Under the pieces are notes generated by a model. That model had not been told where the DNA came from, searched no databases, and saw only the letters and a program-made list of their open reading frames with translations. The position numbers were made by a program, and so were the translations under genes. Positions 47,843-57,142 of a stretch of 64,000 nt of DNA are shown one piece after another (the stretch's first letter is position 1; each line of letters begins with the position of its first letter). This DNA is from Methanosarcina sp. MSH10X1 (GTDB taxonomy: Archaea; Halobacteriota; Methanosarcinia; Methanosarcinales; Methanosarcinaceae), in NCBI RefSeq assembly GCF_004099695.1, contig NZ_SCHL01000002.1, positions 120,351 through 184,350 of the forward strand, written 5' to 3'.

Positions 47843-47974
47843 TGGAATTCGGCTTTTTCTGGTAGAGGCATTTAAATAAGTTCATTTTCTAGATTGCCCG
47901 AAAAACAGGAAATCAGAACTCAGCAGGTAACAGGATACAAAGCTTTTATAAATTTAAAGAGAATGTGGTGCTGT

Positions 47975-48550
47975 ATGAGAACAGGTAAAATGTCCCGCAA
48001 GACAAAGGAAACCGATATCCAGCTTGAACTGAACCTTGATGGCACAGGGATTGCCGATGTCAGCACAGGGATCGGATTTTTTGACCATATGCTCACCTCT
48101 TTTGCCAGACACGCGGAGTTTGACCTTAAGGTACGTGCTGACGGCGACCTGTATGTGGACGAACATCACCTGGTGGAAGACACAGGGATAGTCCTCGGAA
48201 AATTACTTGCAGATGCGCTCGGAGATATGGCAGGAATTGCCCGCTTTGGAGAAGCCAGAATCCCGATGGACGAAGCCCTTGCCGAAGTTGCCCTGGATGT
48301 AGGCGGACGCAGCTATCTTGTCCTGAAAGCCGAGTTTGTAGCTCCTCATGTGGGACAATTCAATACCCAGCTTGTAAAACACTTCTTTGAAACGCTTACG
48401 TCAAATGCAAAAATTACTATCCATGCAAGCGTCTATGGCGACAACGACCATCACAAAATCGAAGCTCTTTTCAAGGCATTTGCTTACGCTATGAAACGGG
48501 CTGTAAAAATTGAAGGTAAAGAGGTAAAGAGCACTAAAGGAGTTCTGTAA
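47975..48550 (+). CDS. hisB: Imidazoleglycerol-phosphate dehydratase
   Basis: About 191 residues, metal-dependent dehydratase of histidine synthesis. Signatures are [37 protein letters not shown] and [20 protein letters not shown]. The frame is open back to 47894, but TTTTATAAATT at about 47945-47954 looks like a TATA box, so transcription should begin near 47975. ATG 47975 or 47990 (AGGT upstream) is the start. This also gives hisB its own promoter. Confidence 0.94.
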   Translation: MRTGKMSRKTKETDIQLELNLDGTGIADVSTGIGFFDHMLTSFARHAEFDLKVRADGDLYVDEHHLVEDTGIVLGKLLADALGDMAGIARFGEARIPMDEALAEVALDVGGRSYLVLKAEFVAPHVGQFNTQLVKHFFETLTSNAKITIHASVYGDNDHHKIEALFKAFAYAMKRAVKIEGKEVKSTKGVL

Positions 48551-48890
48551 CGCCCGAGACCCGTTTCGGGAGGGCGGCACGAATTCCGCTTCAGGATCAC
48601 AGAAAATTCAAGATTTTCTGAGGGTTGTTCTGCAAGTGCAACAGCAAGGGTCCGTTTCGCTCACTTCGTTCGCTCAGGCGGAGTACCTTATAAACAGGTA
48701 CTGAGATTTGCAGCCCGACTCTCGTTTAGAGAATGGTGCCTTTTCTGCTCTGCTTCGTTCTTATGAGTAGTTTAGCTGATTCCAATGGTTTAGACGCATA
48801 TTTTTTCGTTGTTGCAAGCTCAAAAAAGAGGGCAACCTTACATTTTTATTCCGGGAAATTAATCTCATTGATAGAATTTGGGGGAATGGA
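48551..48890. other. Intergenic region after hisB
   Basis: No gene. A short hairpin CCCGA-n8-TCGGG lies at 48553-48570, just after the hisB stop. At 48656-48675 there is the low-complexity, near-palindromic TTCGCTCACTTCGTTCGCTC, a motif I associate with scattered repeats in archaeal genomes. The rest is ordinary AT-rich spacer. A start region for the oxidoreductase (GGGGGAATGGA before ATG 48891) ends it. Confidence 0.5.
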
Positions 48891-49532
48891 ATGAAAGTTC
48901 TTTATGTTTACGCACACCCGGAACCAAAATCTTTCAATGGCGCTTTAAAGGATACAGCCCTTGCTGCCCTGCAAGAGAAAGGACATGAAGTAAAGCTCTC
49001 TGACCTTTATGCAATGAAGTTTCATCCTGTCCTGAAAGCTTCGGACTTTCCTGAAAGAAAAAACCTGGGAGTTTTCAATCCCTTTCTTGAAGCTATAAAA
49101 GCTGTGAAAACCGGAGCATTTTCACCTGATATTAAGGAGGAAATGGAAAAAGTAAAGTGGGCTGACCTTCTGATTTTTCAGTTCCCTATTTACTTTACGG
49201 CTATGCCTGCCATTATGAAAGGCTGGATCGACCGTGTACTGGCGCCTGGTTTCGGGTTTAACCCGGTTACCAACAGCGCCTACGATACCGGGCTCTTCAA
49301 GGGAAAGTCTGCAATGCTTGTTACTACAACAGGGGCTCCGAAGGAAATGTATTCTGAAGGAGGAGCGCACGGCGACCTTAACAAACACCTCGAATCCATA
49401 ACGCACTGTGTTTTTGAATATATGGGAATGAAAGTACTTCCGTCTCATATAATTTACGAGGCAAGTGCTATGAAAAGGGAAAGAGGGGCTGAAGAGCTGG
49501 AAAAATATAAACAGAGAATGCTTGAGTTTTGA
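48891..49532 (+). CDS. NAD(P)H:quinone oxidoreductase-like flavoprotein
   Basis: 213 residues of the flavodoxin_2 (NQO1/MdaB) family, cytosolic FAD or FMN reductase of quinones or other two-electron acceptors. Conserved: KVLYVYAHPEPKSFNGALKD (flavin phosphate loop), LLIFQFPIYFTAMPAIMKGW, IDRVLAPGFGFNP and AMLVTTTGAPKEMYSEGGAH. Stands alone. Its promoter is in the spacer after hisB. Confidence 0.93.
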   Translation: MKVLYVYAHPEPKSFNGALKDTALAALQEKGHEVKLSDLYAMKFHPVLKASDFPERKNLGVFNPFLEAIKAVKTGAFSPDIKEEMEKVKWADLLIFQFPIYFTAMPAIMKGWIDRVLAPGFGFNPVTNSAYDTGLFKGKSAMLVTTTGAPKEMYSEGGAHGDLNKHLESITHCVFEYMGMKVLPSHIIYEASAMKRERGAEELEKYKQRMLEF

Positions 49533-49777
49533 TTCAGAGGGATATTGAACAGGTTTGATTATTAAATCTTGATTGATTCTTAAGTGTGGAAATATATTTT
49601 CTATTTTTAATTTTTTGCGCCTTATAATCTTTTTTCCTCGATTTGTTAACTCCGGGCTTTCAATATGCTCGAAAAGGGGTTTGAAATTCTTTTCCTGCTA
49701 GGAATAATGAAGGTCATCGACTTATGGAAGGTGAAAGAAAACGATTCTGGTCTCTCGATTTCAACTGCGGGAATTTA

Positions 49778-50461
49778 TCAATCTGCATGTTTTACAATGG
49801 CTCGCTGTTGAGCTATAACATTACTGCTTTTAACGTCAATAATTTTTACAATTATTTCAGAACCTGCTTTAAATCCATAATTATCTGAGGTGTTAAAGCC
49901 TCCGTTAACACTTACTTTAACACTCGAATTAATGTATTTTGAACTATCCTGCCCGCACAGGATCAGCTTCTCGCCAACATCCCATAAGTTGTCCTCAAGG
50001 ACTGCACTGTTTCGATTTACATATGTGTTGTTTTTCTCTTTGGGGTTCAGATGCTTGTAAAGAACTTCAGTGTTTCCTTCGACGGACGTTCCACCTTCTC
50101 CAACATCGCCCTTAAAGGAGTTCCCATGCCCTGAGATTATCACTGAAACAGTATCAAAAGGAAGAGAATCCCCTCCTTCGTGCATAAGCACGATCCTGTT
50201 TTCTTCAAGCCTGACCCGCTCTGCCGTCGGACCTACCCCGTAAAGTCCTCCTTCGCAGGATTCAATAGTAATTTTCGCTATCAAAGGTTGAGAATTTTCA
50301 CTTTCTCCAGCACTATTGAATACAATGATTGCAGTCGCACCCGCAAGTACAACCAGAATAAGCAGCATAAGAAGAGAACCTATAATAGGAGTTACAGCTT
50401 TTAATCCTGATTCTGATGAGAAGAGACCTTTATTTCGAAATTTTCCGCAGGATTTCATCAT
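49778..50461 (-). CDS. Archaeal type IV pilin-like protein
   Basis: 227 residues. The N-terminal part has a class III signal: charged leader, then ESGLKAVTPIIGSLLMLLIL, the DUF1628/archaeal pilin_N pattern with cleavage expected by PibD before LKAV. The hydrophobic helix would pack in a filament core. The outer domain is about 180 residues with NNTYVNRNSAVLEDNLWDVG and LILCGQDS. It may be an adhesion or minor pilin. No pilus assembly genes are nearby, only an envelope lipoprotein upstream. Confidence 0.88.
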   Translation of the reverse strand: MMKSCGKFRNKGLFSSESGLKAVTPIIGSLLMLLILVVLAGATAIIVFNSAGESENSQPLIAKITIESCEGGLYGVGPTAERVRLEENRIVLMHEGGDSLPFDTVSVIISGHGNSFKGDVGEGGTSVEGNTEVLYKHLNPKEKNNTYVNRNSAVLEDNLWDVGEKLILCGQDSSKYINSSVKVSVNGGFNTSDNYGFKAGSEIIVKIIDVKSSNVIAQQRAIVKHAD

Positions 50462-50554
50462 GAGAAAATAGGCAAAACTGTAATAAATAGTTTAGCAAGA
50501 ATTCTTGAAAAAAAGGAATTTGCTAAGAAAAGTTTGGAGGGAATTCCTCCTGAA

Positions 50555-51412
50555 TTATTTCCTTCTTCGCCGTTTCTGGTTATACTCCTTTTCGAGCTCG
50601 AAAATCCCTCGAACCGATTCAAGTTCTTTTCTGCTTCTTGCATAATGCAGCAACACAAAGCCAACTCCACACAGCAGGGCTATAATCGCGGCTGAGAAAA
50701 ACAGGGGTGCAGACTCGGTATAGTATTTTACCTGAATAGCCTCTTCCCGCTCTCCCATCTTCGAGGAAATCCACAGGAGAGTTTGCCTTCCTTTTTCATC
50801 AAAGGTCACACTCTCAGGTTCCGGTCTGGGTATCCCGAATACCCGGTTGCCAGTAACATATCCCTCTGGAAGCACCACACGGATGAATTCGGAGTCCGGT
50901 TTAAGGAATGCAAAGCTCTGAGTTCCCGGAACATCTAGCGTATACGCAATAAAACCTGTTACAGGCTCTTCGAATTCCAGGTTTATAACTTTCATGTTCC
51001 GGCTAATTTCCTGAGTCAGGGTATAATTCAGATCTGAAGTCTCATTCCTGCGTGAGAGTTCTTCAAAAGTTTGCGGGGCTGCCGTGGGCTCGTTAGCAGG
51101 GTCCACAAGCAGTACAAAATTCTGAATCGGATTCTCTTCTCGACCACCGCCCAGAGTTTCAGGGGGATAAATCTCAAGCCTGCTGGTATTTACCGCGATG
51201 TTTACAACCTGTACTTTTGTATCATCTTCCAGCAGATAGTACGTGGTGGTATTTGCAAGCGTTTGATTCCCCGATTCATTCAGGAAAACCTCATACTCAT
51301 AATTAGAAATATTGCCAGGCTCATCCACGACAATTTCTTTGTTTTGATCCGTACAGCCCGATACTAAGACCACCAGCAGGGCAAGGAGCATAAACACAAT
51401 TTTCTTTCTCAT
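50555..51412 (-). CDS. Membrane-anchored lipoprotein, DUF5803-like
   Basis: 285 residues from ATG 51412. A lipoprotein signal ends in VLVSGC, so the cysteine near residue 20 should be lipidated. The outside part contains many glycosylation sequons and a beta-rich domain (VTGFIAYTLDVPGTQSFAFL). A C-terminal helix (PLFFSAAIIALLCGVGFVLL) and a very basic end (YNQKRRRRK) follow. That arrangement matches archaeal DUF5803 proteins, whose function is unknown. Same strand as the pilin-like gene, 93 bp upstream of it. Confidence 0.78.
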   Translation of the reverse strand: MRKKIVFMLLALLVVLVSGCTDQNKEIVVDEPGNISNYEYEVFLNESGNQTLANTTTYYLLEDDTKVQVVNIAVNTSRLEIYPPETLGGGREENPIQNFVLLVDPANEPTAAPQTFEELSRRNETSDLNYTLTQEISRNMKVINLEFEEPVTGFIAYTLDVPGTQSFAFLKPDSEFIRVVLPEGYVTGNRVFGIPRPEPESVTFDEKGRQTLLWISSKMGEREEAIQVKYYTESAPLFFSAAIIALLCGVGFVLLHYARSRKELESVRGIFELEKEYNQKRRRRK

Positions 51413-51575
51413 TTTCACAGACAAATTCTCCCTTAAGCTTGAAGCGATCTCTTTTCAGCCTGCGGCAAATTACTCTTCTTTCAAGATAAAGCCTGTGCAG
51501 GGTCTGGGACAGGTCAACATTTATCCTATGCTTCCTCTTCTTAATAAACAATATGGATAAACATCTCTAATAAAT

Positions 51576-52340
51576 ATGATCGAAAGCTCGCATTCACAGT
51601 ACAGGTTTACCCTGATAAGGAACAAAAAAGCCTTATGGAAAAACACTTCGGTAGCTCTCAATTTGTTTATAGCATACTTCTTGACTCTTAAGGAAGCTTA
51701 TCCCTGGTTAAAGGAGATCAATTCTTAAACTCTACAACAAGCAAGCAAAAGTCTGAATAAAGCCTTTACAAATTTTTTCAAATATGGATGCGGGTATCTT
51801 TAAATGAATCACAAAAGACAACCAGTTTTCTTTCAGGTTCATCAACATTACTAACTTAACCTAGCTACCTGTGAAATTTTCCTGACTAAACTCGGCTGAA
51901 TAAAAGTCGAGACACACAGAAGTCAAACAGAAGTCAAGATACACTGGGATCTACCCAGGTCAGCCTGGAAACTGTAATAGCATATCGAACCAAAAATACC
52001 TGAAAGCTTCTCTGAATCTGCTGAAACGTTTGAAGAAAAGAGTTTCAAGGAAGGTCAGGGGTTTTAAGAATCGGGAGAAAACAGTTCATAAGCTGGCAAG
52101 ATCCATAATTGATTTCCAGCTCGAGACATGATTTCCAGCATACTGTTTCAAAAAACCCGTAAGCAAAAACCAAACTGTATCAATTGTAACATTAAGCCGC
52201 TACCGTTATCAAGAAATCGCACTCCTGGAACAAGAGACTGAGCCTGTGGACTCGTTCTCACTGGAGAGGGGAATGAAGCATGAAGCCCCTTCCTCAAAAC
52301 TATAGCTGTCAGGCGAGAATTTTAGGAAGGGGTAGTTCAC
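51576..52340 (+). pseudogene. Decayed IS200/IS605-family TnpB (RNA-guided nuclease relative)
   Basis: Several frames give TnpB-like pieces in order: YPDKEQKSLMEKHFGSSQF (51610-51665), LKEINS then TLQQASKSLNKAFTNFFK, HKRQPVFFQVHQ, VKIFLTKLG and LLKRLKKRVSRKVRGFKNRE then KTVHKLARS (52020-52110). The RuvC centre and zinc finger are largely missing. The 3' end keeps CCCCTTCCT (52286-52294) and AGGAAGGGG (52324-52332), the paired arms of an IS605 right end, followed by GTAGTTCAC. No intact tnpA is present. The element is dead. Confidence 0.85.
52286..52340 (+). mobile_element. Right end of an IS200/IS605-type element
   Basis: A perfect 9-bp inverted pair encloses 29 bp and is followed by GGTAGTTCAC, the usual shape of IS605 right ends. 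This ends 30 bp before the stop of the repeat protein. The left end was not resolved. Confidence 0.6.
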
Positions 52341-52369
52341 TTGAGTCATCCGTTGAAGCTGAGACTCAT

Positions 52370-53188
52370 TTATTCTTTATTGAGTTTTTCGATTGTGGTT
52401 GTGCCATCTGCCGTAGTTGTTGTTATCGTGTTACCTTTTGCGATTACGGTTGAGCCGTCCGTTGCGATTGCAGTTGCTTGACCCTTTGCGATTGCGGTTG
52501 AGCCTTCTTCTGCGATTGCAGTTGATTGACCTTTTGCGATTGCGGTTCCACCAACCGCGGATGAGTCATACTTTGTGATCACGTCCCCGGTCGTCGCAGT
52601 TGATTGACCCTTTGCGATTGCGTCTCCGCTGATTGCGGTTGAGCCATCATATGCGCATGCTTCTCCGGTCGTTGCAGTTGATTGACCTTTTGCGACTGCG
52701 TCTCCGCTGGTTGCGGTTGAGTCAGACCCTGCATATGTTATGCCCGTTGTGGCTGTTGATTGACCGTTTGCAGTTGCATCGCCGCTCGCTGCGGTAGAGT
52801 CGGTCTTTGCGACTGCATTTCCGGTCGTTGCGGTTGAGTTGCCTGTTGCAGTTGCATCTCCTGTCGCTGCGGTTGAGTCATAAGCTGCCCTTGCAATTCC
52901 GGTCTGTGCAGTTGAATCGCCTGTTGCAGTTGCATCTCCGCTCGCTGCGGTTGAGTCAGCATTTGCGGTTGAGCTTCCACTCGTTGCAGTTGCATCGCCC
53001 GTTGCGGTTGCATCTCCGCTGGTTGCGGTTGAATCAACTGTTGCACCTACGTTCCCTGCTGTTGCGGTTGCATCGCCCTTTGCAGTTGCGTCTCCGCCCG
53101 TTGTATCGGCACTTACTACTGCAACTGTTACTGACAGTAAACAACAAACAACCAGTAAAATAGCCAGATTCTTTTTGATCCTTAACAT
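52370..53188 (-). CDS. Secreted Ala/Thr/Ser/Gly repeat protein (seven 26-residue repeats)
   Basis: 272 residues. The signal peptide covers about 27 residues (LAILLVVCCLLSVTVAVVSA). Residues 33-214 are seven consecutive 26-residue repeats, each made of two 13-residue halves of the type DATATGDSTATTG. Then shorter units (AIAKGQSTAIA) lead to a Thr-rich end. Regular small residues with Gly every few positions suggest a beta-solenoid or a YadA-head-like surface. There are few cysteines and no membrane anchor. GGAGTGGTTAA precedes ATG 53188. Function unknown. Confidence 0.85.
   Translation of the reverse strand: MLRIKKNLAILLVVCCLLSVTVAVVSADTTGGDATAKGDATATAGNVGATVDSTATSGDATATGDATATSGSSTANADSTAASGDATATGDSTAQTGIARAAYDSTAATGDATATGNSTATTGNAVAKTDSTAASGDATANGQSTATTGITYAGSDSTATSGDAVAKGQSTATTGEACAYDGSTAISGDAIAKGQSTATTGDVITKYDSSAVGGTAIAKGQSTAIAEEGSTAIAKGQATAIATDGSTVIAKGNTITTTTADGTTTIEKLNKE
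52547..53092 (-). repeat. Seven 78-bp coding tandem repeats
   Basis: DNA encoding the seven 26-residue units. The repeats are not identical, but the ACTGCAACTGG and TCAACTGC type stretches recur in every unit. Copy number could change by slippage or recombination. Confidence 0.85.
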
Positions 53189-53890
53189 TTAACCACTCCA
53201 TAAAATTATAGAATAGGACTTACAAACGTTTGGTGAAGAACACTCTCTTCCTAAATTCAGTGTTTCAGCCAGAACTCCACAAATCACATGATTGGGTCAG
53301 GGTAAGTTCAATGTCTATTGTTCTTCCCGCTTAACCCCATAAGTCCTACTACTTATTTATTTACAAGATAATGTCCACGAGGCCAATGTATTTATTTCTT
53401 GTTAAATTTATAATCCCTAATATGCTTCAAAGCAAAGGACCTCTAGCTTATAGTGCACTCTTATAAATTAGCTTCGATAATGAAAATTAATAAACAAGGT
53501 ATTTTGTCAATAAAACCAATAACGTAAAAAAGCAGACCGTTATACCATAAACTGAGATATCTGTATCTCCGAACCCCAGATGCTCCTATTTATAGGAAAG
53601 GCGATATTATCTATATTTCATATTCAAACGCATCAGATGAATTTTATTATTGGCATGAGAGGATAACAGATCTAATCACAACAAAACTAATAAAATAATT
53701 AAATTTTAGAAGAAACAGGTTAAATGTGGGCGCAGGGAGTCGACTTAAACATACGAACTCCCATGAAAATATCTTTAAACCTCTTCTTTGTCCTGGGCAT
53801 CATCGCAAACGTAATATAAATTTAAAAGACCTGGTTTTACTGCTTTAACCATATTTTCAGTTTAACTCTGAAATTTGAATCTGTCTACGA
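53189..53890. other. Intergenic region with a short gene remnant
   Basis: No complete gene in 702 bp. From about 53525 to 53698 on the plus strand a frame without a start codon encodes LYLRTPDAPIYRKGDIIYIS then YSNASDEFYYWHERITDL and ends in TAA. It could be the C-terminal remnant of a lost gene. The family is not recognised. The rest is AT-rich. Confidence 0.4.
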
Positions 53891-54136
53891 TTAACTCTGT
53901 TGATTTAGAAATTTCTCCACCATAGCCCAGTCAACCTTCTTTATGTACTTTGCCTGAAGCTTGGAAACGTAAAGGATATTGCTACCAACCAGGATTTTAA
54001 GGTCTGAAGGCTTGGGATCGGCTGTACCCAGTGGAAGAAGTACAGGACCCTCAGGGGATGTGCAGAGCCTGAAATCCTGCCCGCTCTTTCTTATATAGGC
54101 TCTTACTTTTTCATCAATTGTAAACGACGGAATCAT
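53891..54136 (-). CDS. Hypothetical protein, 81 aa
   Basis: A small soluble basic protein with a PLGTADPKPSDLKILVGSNI then LYVSKLQAKYIKKVDW segment. Probably conserved in methanogens, but I cannot assign a fold or function. The start is ATG 54136. It is divergent from SRP19, with 187 bp between them. Confidence 0.65.
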   Translation of the reverse strand: MIPSFTIDEKVRAYIRKSGQDFRLCTSPEGPVLLPLGTADPKPSDLKILVGSNILYVSKLQAKYIKKVDWAMVEKFLNQQS

Positions 54137-54323
54137 ATTAACACCATGCAGAACTTGTCCGGGGAAGATAAATAATTACAGGTTGATAATCCAATAAACT
54201 AAAGGTCTGGTAAACAGGAAAAAAGTTCTGGAAAGAATACAATTCTTACTGGACGAGTCCTTACCAGCAGAGGTTTCCGGGGCAGTTTTAAATTGCATGA
54301 AAGCAATTTAGGACGAAGATAAC

Positions 54324-54635
54324 ATGATGATGAAAGATAAGGGAAAACTTGTAATCTGGCCAGTGTATCTCGACCAGACAAAGTCAAGGAGCAGCGGCAG
54401 AATTATCTCCCGGAAAAATGCCATAAAGGAACCGCAACTTAATGAGATAAAAGAAGCAGCCCGGCAGCTTGGCTTGAATCCGGAGGTAGAGCCTGAAAAA
54501 GCCTATCCCAAGACCTGGTGGGAAGTAAGCGGGAGAGTGCTCATAGATGATAAAGGTCCGAAATCCGTTATTGCAAAACAGATCGCCTTAGCCATAAAAA
54601 AGATGAGAGGCCATGAGAGTCCTGCCAAAACCTGA
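54324..54635 (+). CDS. srp19: Signal recognition particle 19 kDa protein
   Basis: 103 residues. Binds helices 6 and 8 of 7S RNA and allows SRP54 to bind in archaeal SRP. Conserved: LVIWPVYLDQTKSRSSGRIISRK (first segment) and KAYPKTWWEVSGRVLIDDKG. Three ATG codons stand in a row at the start. The first (54324) is used here, with GGACGAAG before it. Confidence 0.96.
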   Translation: MMMKDKGKLVIWPVYLDQTKSRSSGRIISRKNAIKEPQLNEIKEAARQLGLNPEVEPEKAYPKTWWEVSGRVLIDDKGPKSVIAKQIALAIKKMRGHESPAKT

Positions 54636-54756
54636 TATTAATATTGCTCCCTGATGGAAAAAAAGGGGAGTGAGAAATTCAGAGAGATCTAAAGAGCGCC
54701 GGGTGTTTTGAGAACTCACTGATATGGGTTCAGCAGCCCCTGTCAATCCAGCGAGT

Positions 54757-55080
54757 CTATTTCAATTTTTTATAGGGATATCTCATTTCTTTTCCGCAGC
54801 TCTGGCAGGAAACAACAACATATCCCTCCTTCAGCCTGTAGCGGGCATTTTTTCCGGGCACTAGAAAAGAGTAGCAATGTTTACAGATCCTGCTCTTTAT
54901 CTCCCTTGGAATACTCATCCGGTTTCTCATAGAAATATTCCTGATAAGCTGCACGTAACGCCCGCTGCGGTCAGGATGCTCTGCATGTTCTTTTTTTGCC
55001 AATTCAAAAAGCCGCCACATGCGCTGAGTTGCGATTCCCTGAATCAGGTTTTTCTTCTGTTTTCTTGCTATTCTGGACAT
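54757..55080 (-). CDS. rnp4: RNase P protein component 4 (Rpr2 family)
   Basis: 107 residues, the zinc-ribbon subunit of archaeal RNase P, which processes tRNA 5' ends. CKHCYSFLVPGKNARYRL and VVSCQSCGKEMRYPYKK are the zinc-binding pair. The N-terminal helices are ARKQKKNLIQGIATQRMWRL and FELAKKEHAEHPDRSGRYVQ. It is convergent with SRP19. Confidence 0.95.
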   Translation of the reverse strand: MSRIARKQKKNLIQGIATQRMWRLFELAKKEHAEHPDRSGRYVQLIRNISMRNRMSIPREIKSRICKHCYSFLVPGKNARYRLKEGYVVVSCQSCGKEMRYPYKKLK

Positions 55081-55140
55081 GGGTAAACTGATCCTGCGTT
55101 TTCGTCTCAGATCCGATTTTTGATGTTTTTAAAATCGAAA

Positions 55141-55803
55141 TCAGAAATCGAGTATAATCACATTGATATCCGGATTCTTGCCGTGGACAAGGGCTTTAAA
55201 CTTTTCGGGTTCTCCTTTCGTAATTCCTGGCTTTCCGTAATGCATCGGAATCACGTCCTTTGGAGAAATGGCTAAAGCCGCTCTTGCAGCCTCCTCTTCA
55301 TCCATTGTGTACGTCCCTCCTATAGGCAAAAGGGCTACATCAGCCCTGATATTTTTCATCTCAGGGAAGAAATCGCAATCTCCTGCATGATATATCCTGA
55401 TTCCCCCAAGTTCCACTATATATCCCACTCCGGATCCGCGGGGATGATAAGGTTTATCTATATTATAAGCCGGAACTACCTCAATCCGGGTTCCTTTGAT
55501 TTCAAGCCCATCGGCCAGCACATCCCCCTCGGCAATCCGTCTCGCGTCCCCTTTAAACTGAAGGGATAAGCTCTCAGGGATGAGTGTGGTTGAGTCTGAC
55601 CTCCTGACCTTTCGGATATCATCAGGGCTGCAGTGGTCAGAGTGTTCATGGGTAATTAATAGAATATCAGCTTTATCGTCAAAAGCCGGCTCTTCCCTGA
55701 GATCATAGGGGTCGATATATATTTTTTTGCCGCCCCCTTCTAGTATAAAACCAGCGTGTCCCAGCCATCGGATAGTAACGCTTCCAATCTTAACACTATT
55801 CAT
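55141..55803 (-). CDS. Metal-dependent hydrolase, UPF0173 family (metallo-beta-lactamase fold)
   Basis: 220 residues. Binuclear metal site in THEHSDHCSPDDIRK (HxHxDH). Other ligands are in YHAGDCDFFPEM (Asp) and IPMHYGKPG (His). Domain start: IRWLGHAGFILEGGGKKIYI. Cytosolic, substrate unknown. It sits 60 bp upstream of rnp4 on the same strand. Confidence 0.92.
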   Translation of the reverse strand: MNSVKIGSVTIRWLGHAGFILEGGGKKIYIDPYDLREEPAFDDKADILLITHEHSDHCSPDDIRKVRRSDSTTLIPESLSLQFKGDARRIAEGDVLADGLEIKGTRIEVVPAYNIDKPYHPRGSGVGYIVELGGIRIYHAGDCDFFPEMKNIRADVALLPIGGTYTMDEEEAARAALAISPKDVIPMHYGKPGITKGEPEKFKALVHGKNPDINVIILDF

Positions 55804-55847
55804 CTAATACACCTGCGGATTCCATAATTGAGCCTGTGAAAAAACCT

Positions 55848-55928
55848 TATAGAAAGCTTATTTTTAGATTATATTATAGAAAGATTATTTTTAGATTATA
55901 TTATAGAAAGATTGTTTTGCGATTATAT
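55848..55928 (+). repeat. Three 27-bp tandem repeats
   Basis: Units at 55848, 55875 and 55902, each beginning TATAGAAAG, with the second and third differing at few positions. They lie just upstream of the hydrolase gene on its promoter side, so may affect its expression. Confidence 0.8.
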
Positions 55929-56140
55929 TAATAGTATCCGACATTATTGACTCTATCTTTAAAGAGAGAAATACCTTTCAGAAGGCTAAGTAAACTCCGG
56001 GCTTAAGCATTATATAGACTCTTACTTTAAGCCATCATCAAGCAAACTCAGGGTTAATAGTATTCCTGGAAACATTGCTGGATTAAATACGAAATTATTG
56101 CGAGATTATAGAAAATTAGAATTCTTTATGTATAGGCTGG

Positions 56141-56911
56141 CTACCTCTCCTTTTTGACAAAACTCGGCTCAAGCACCCTGTTATAAATCATTTTCTGCAT
56201 ATAACACACAATCGGGAGTTTGATCACCACTGCTTCCCTTTTGTTTCCCGCACGATGGACTCCTATTGATACTTTTCCATCGGCAATCATGAAGAATTCT
56301 TCATCGTATCTGATCCCCTCAATTACAATATTATTCAGGAAATCCGTAAACTCTTTTGTAGTCTCCCTGAATTCAAAAGGAAGTGACCTGAACCTGTCCA
56401 GCTCATTAACAATAAGAATCAAACTGCAGGTTTTTTCCAGGTTTTTTAATTCGGGTTCGAACTCTTTCAAGAACTCAGGATTGGACGAGAAAACAATGAG
56501 TTCTTCCTTTACACCTGACAGGATTTCACGTATCCTGTTCTTTATTCCCCAATCACTCTGGATGCACCAAACTGAAGAAGTCTTCGGAAGCTCATAACTC
56601 AGTTCGTTGAGCTGGTCAAGACTTTCAATTGCGCAGTTAATGAATTCGTCTTTTATCTTCCCGATCACCTGTTTTGGATCGACTGCCCGGAAATAAGTCG
56701 GAGATCCCTGTCTTACTTCAAGATAGCCTTTTTTAGCAAGCACTTTAAGAATCTCATAGATTTTGGCTCTCGGCACATTTGTAAGCTCATGAATTTCCCT
56801 AGCTGTAGCTTCTCTCAAACTTACAAGCCCGACGTAGGTTCTGGCTTCGTTTTCAGTTAACCCTAGCTTCTCAAGATTACGAATTAACTGGGGATTAATT
56901 TGTGAAAACAT
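56141..56911 (-). CDS. TrmB family transcriptional regulator
   Basis: 256 residues. N-terminal winged helix: LIRNLEKLGLTENEARTYVG, ATAREIHELTNVPRAKIYEI and LAKKGYLEVRQGSPTYFRAV. The C-terminal part (residues about 110-250) is the effector-binding region of TrmB-like proteins (ELIVFSSNPEFLKEFEPELK). Divergent from the RND exporter operon, with about 230 bp between them. By position it could control that operon. Confidence 0.88.
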   Translation of the reverse strand: MFSQINPQLIRNLEKLGLTENEARTYVGLVSLREATAREIHELTNVPRAKIYEILKVLAKKGYLEVRQGSPTYFRAVDPKQVIGKIKDEFINCAIESLDQLNELSYELPKTSSVWCIQSDWGIKNRIREILSGVKEELIVFSSNPEFLKEFEPELKNLEKTCSLILIVNELDRFRSLPFEFRETTKEFTDFLNNIVIEGIRYDEEFFMIADGKVSIGVHRAGNKREAVVIKLPIVCYMQKMIYNRVLEPSFVKKER

Positions 56912-57125
56912 CTGTTACCCCTAATGTAACAATAAACTTAAATGTTTTCTGTCTATATACGTCAACAGATCCAAATCACTAAAAATTTGCCGCACAATAG
57001 AATAATAATAAAAATGTTTATTAGAATGTATGCTAATAGATCTTGAATAATGACCACTCAACCTGAAAATAAAGAAGTTGGAGCTGTCTCAAGGTTCTTA
57101 ATTTGCACTTCATATTAAAAATTAT

Positions 57126-57142
57126 GAGGGGAATCTACTATT
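57126..57142 (+). promoter_or_regulatory. Ribosome-binding site deciding an AUU start of the RND gene
   Basis: GAGGGG at 57126-57131, then 8 nt, then ATT at 57140. The in-frame TGA at 57125-57127 closes the frame upstream. There is no ATG, GTG or TTG in frame before 57230. Confidence 0.65.

Noticed and set aside
47894..47974. N-terminal extension of HisB
   Set aside because: A TATA-like box lies inside it and the residues do not look like HisB. The start at 47975 or 47990 fits better.
52738..53163. Gln/Pro-rich and Leu/Arg-rich frames on both strands of the repeat protein
   Set aside because: They are by-products of the 78-bp repeats in other frames. Only the frame with the signal peptide and ribosome-binding site makes sense.
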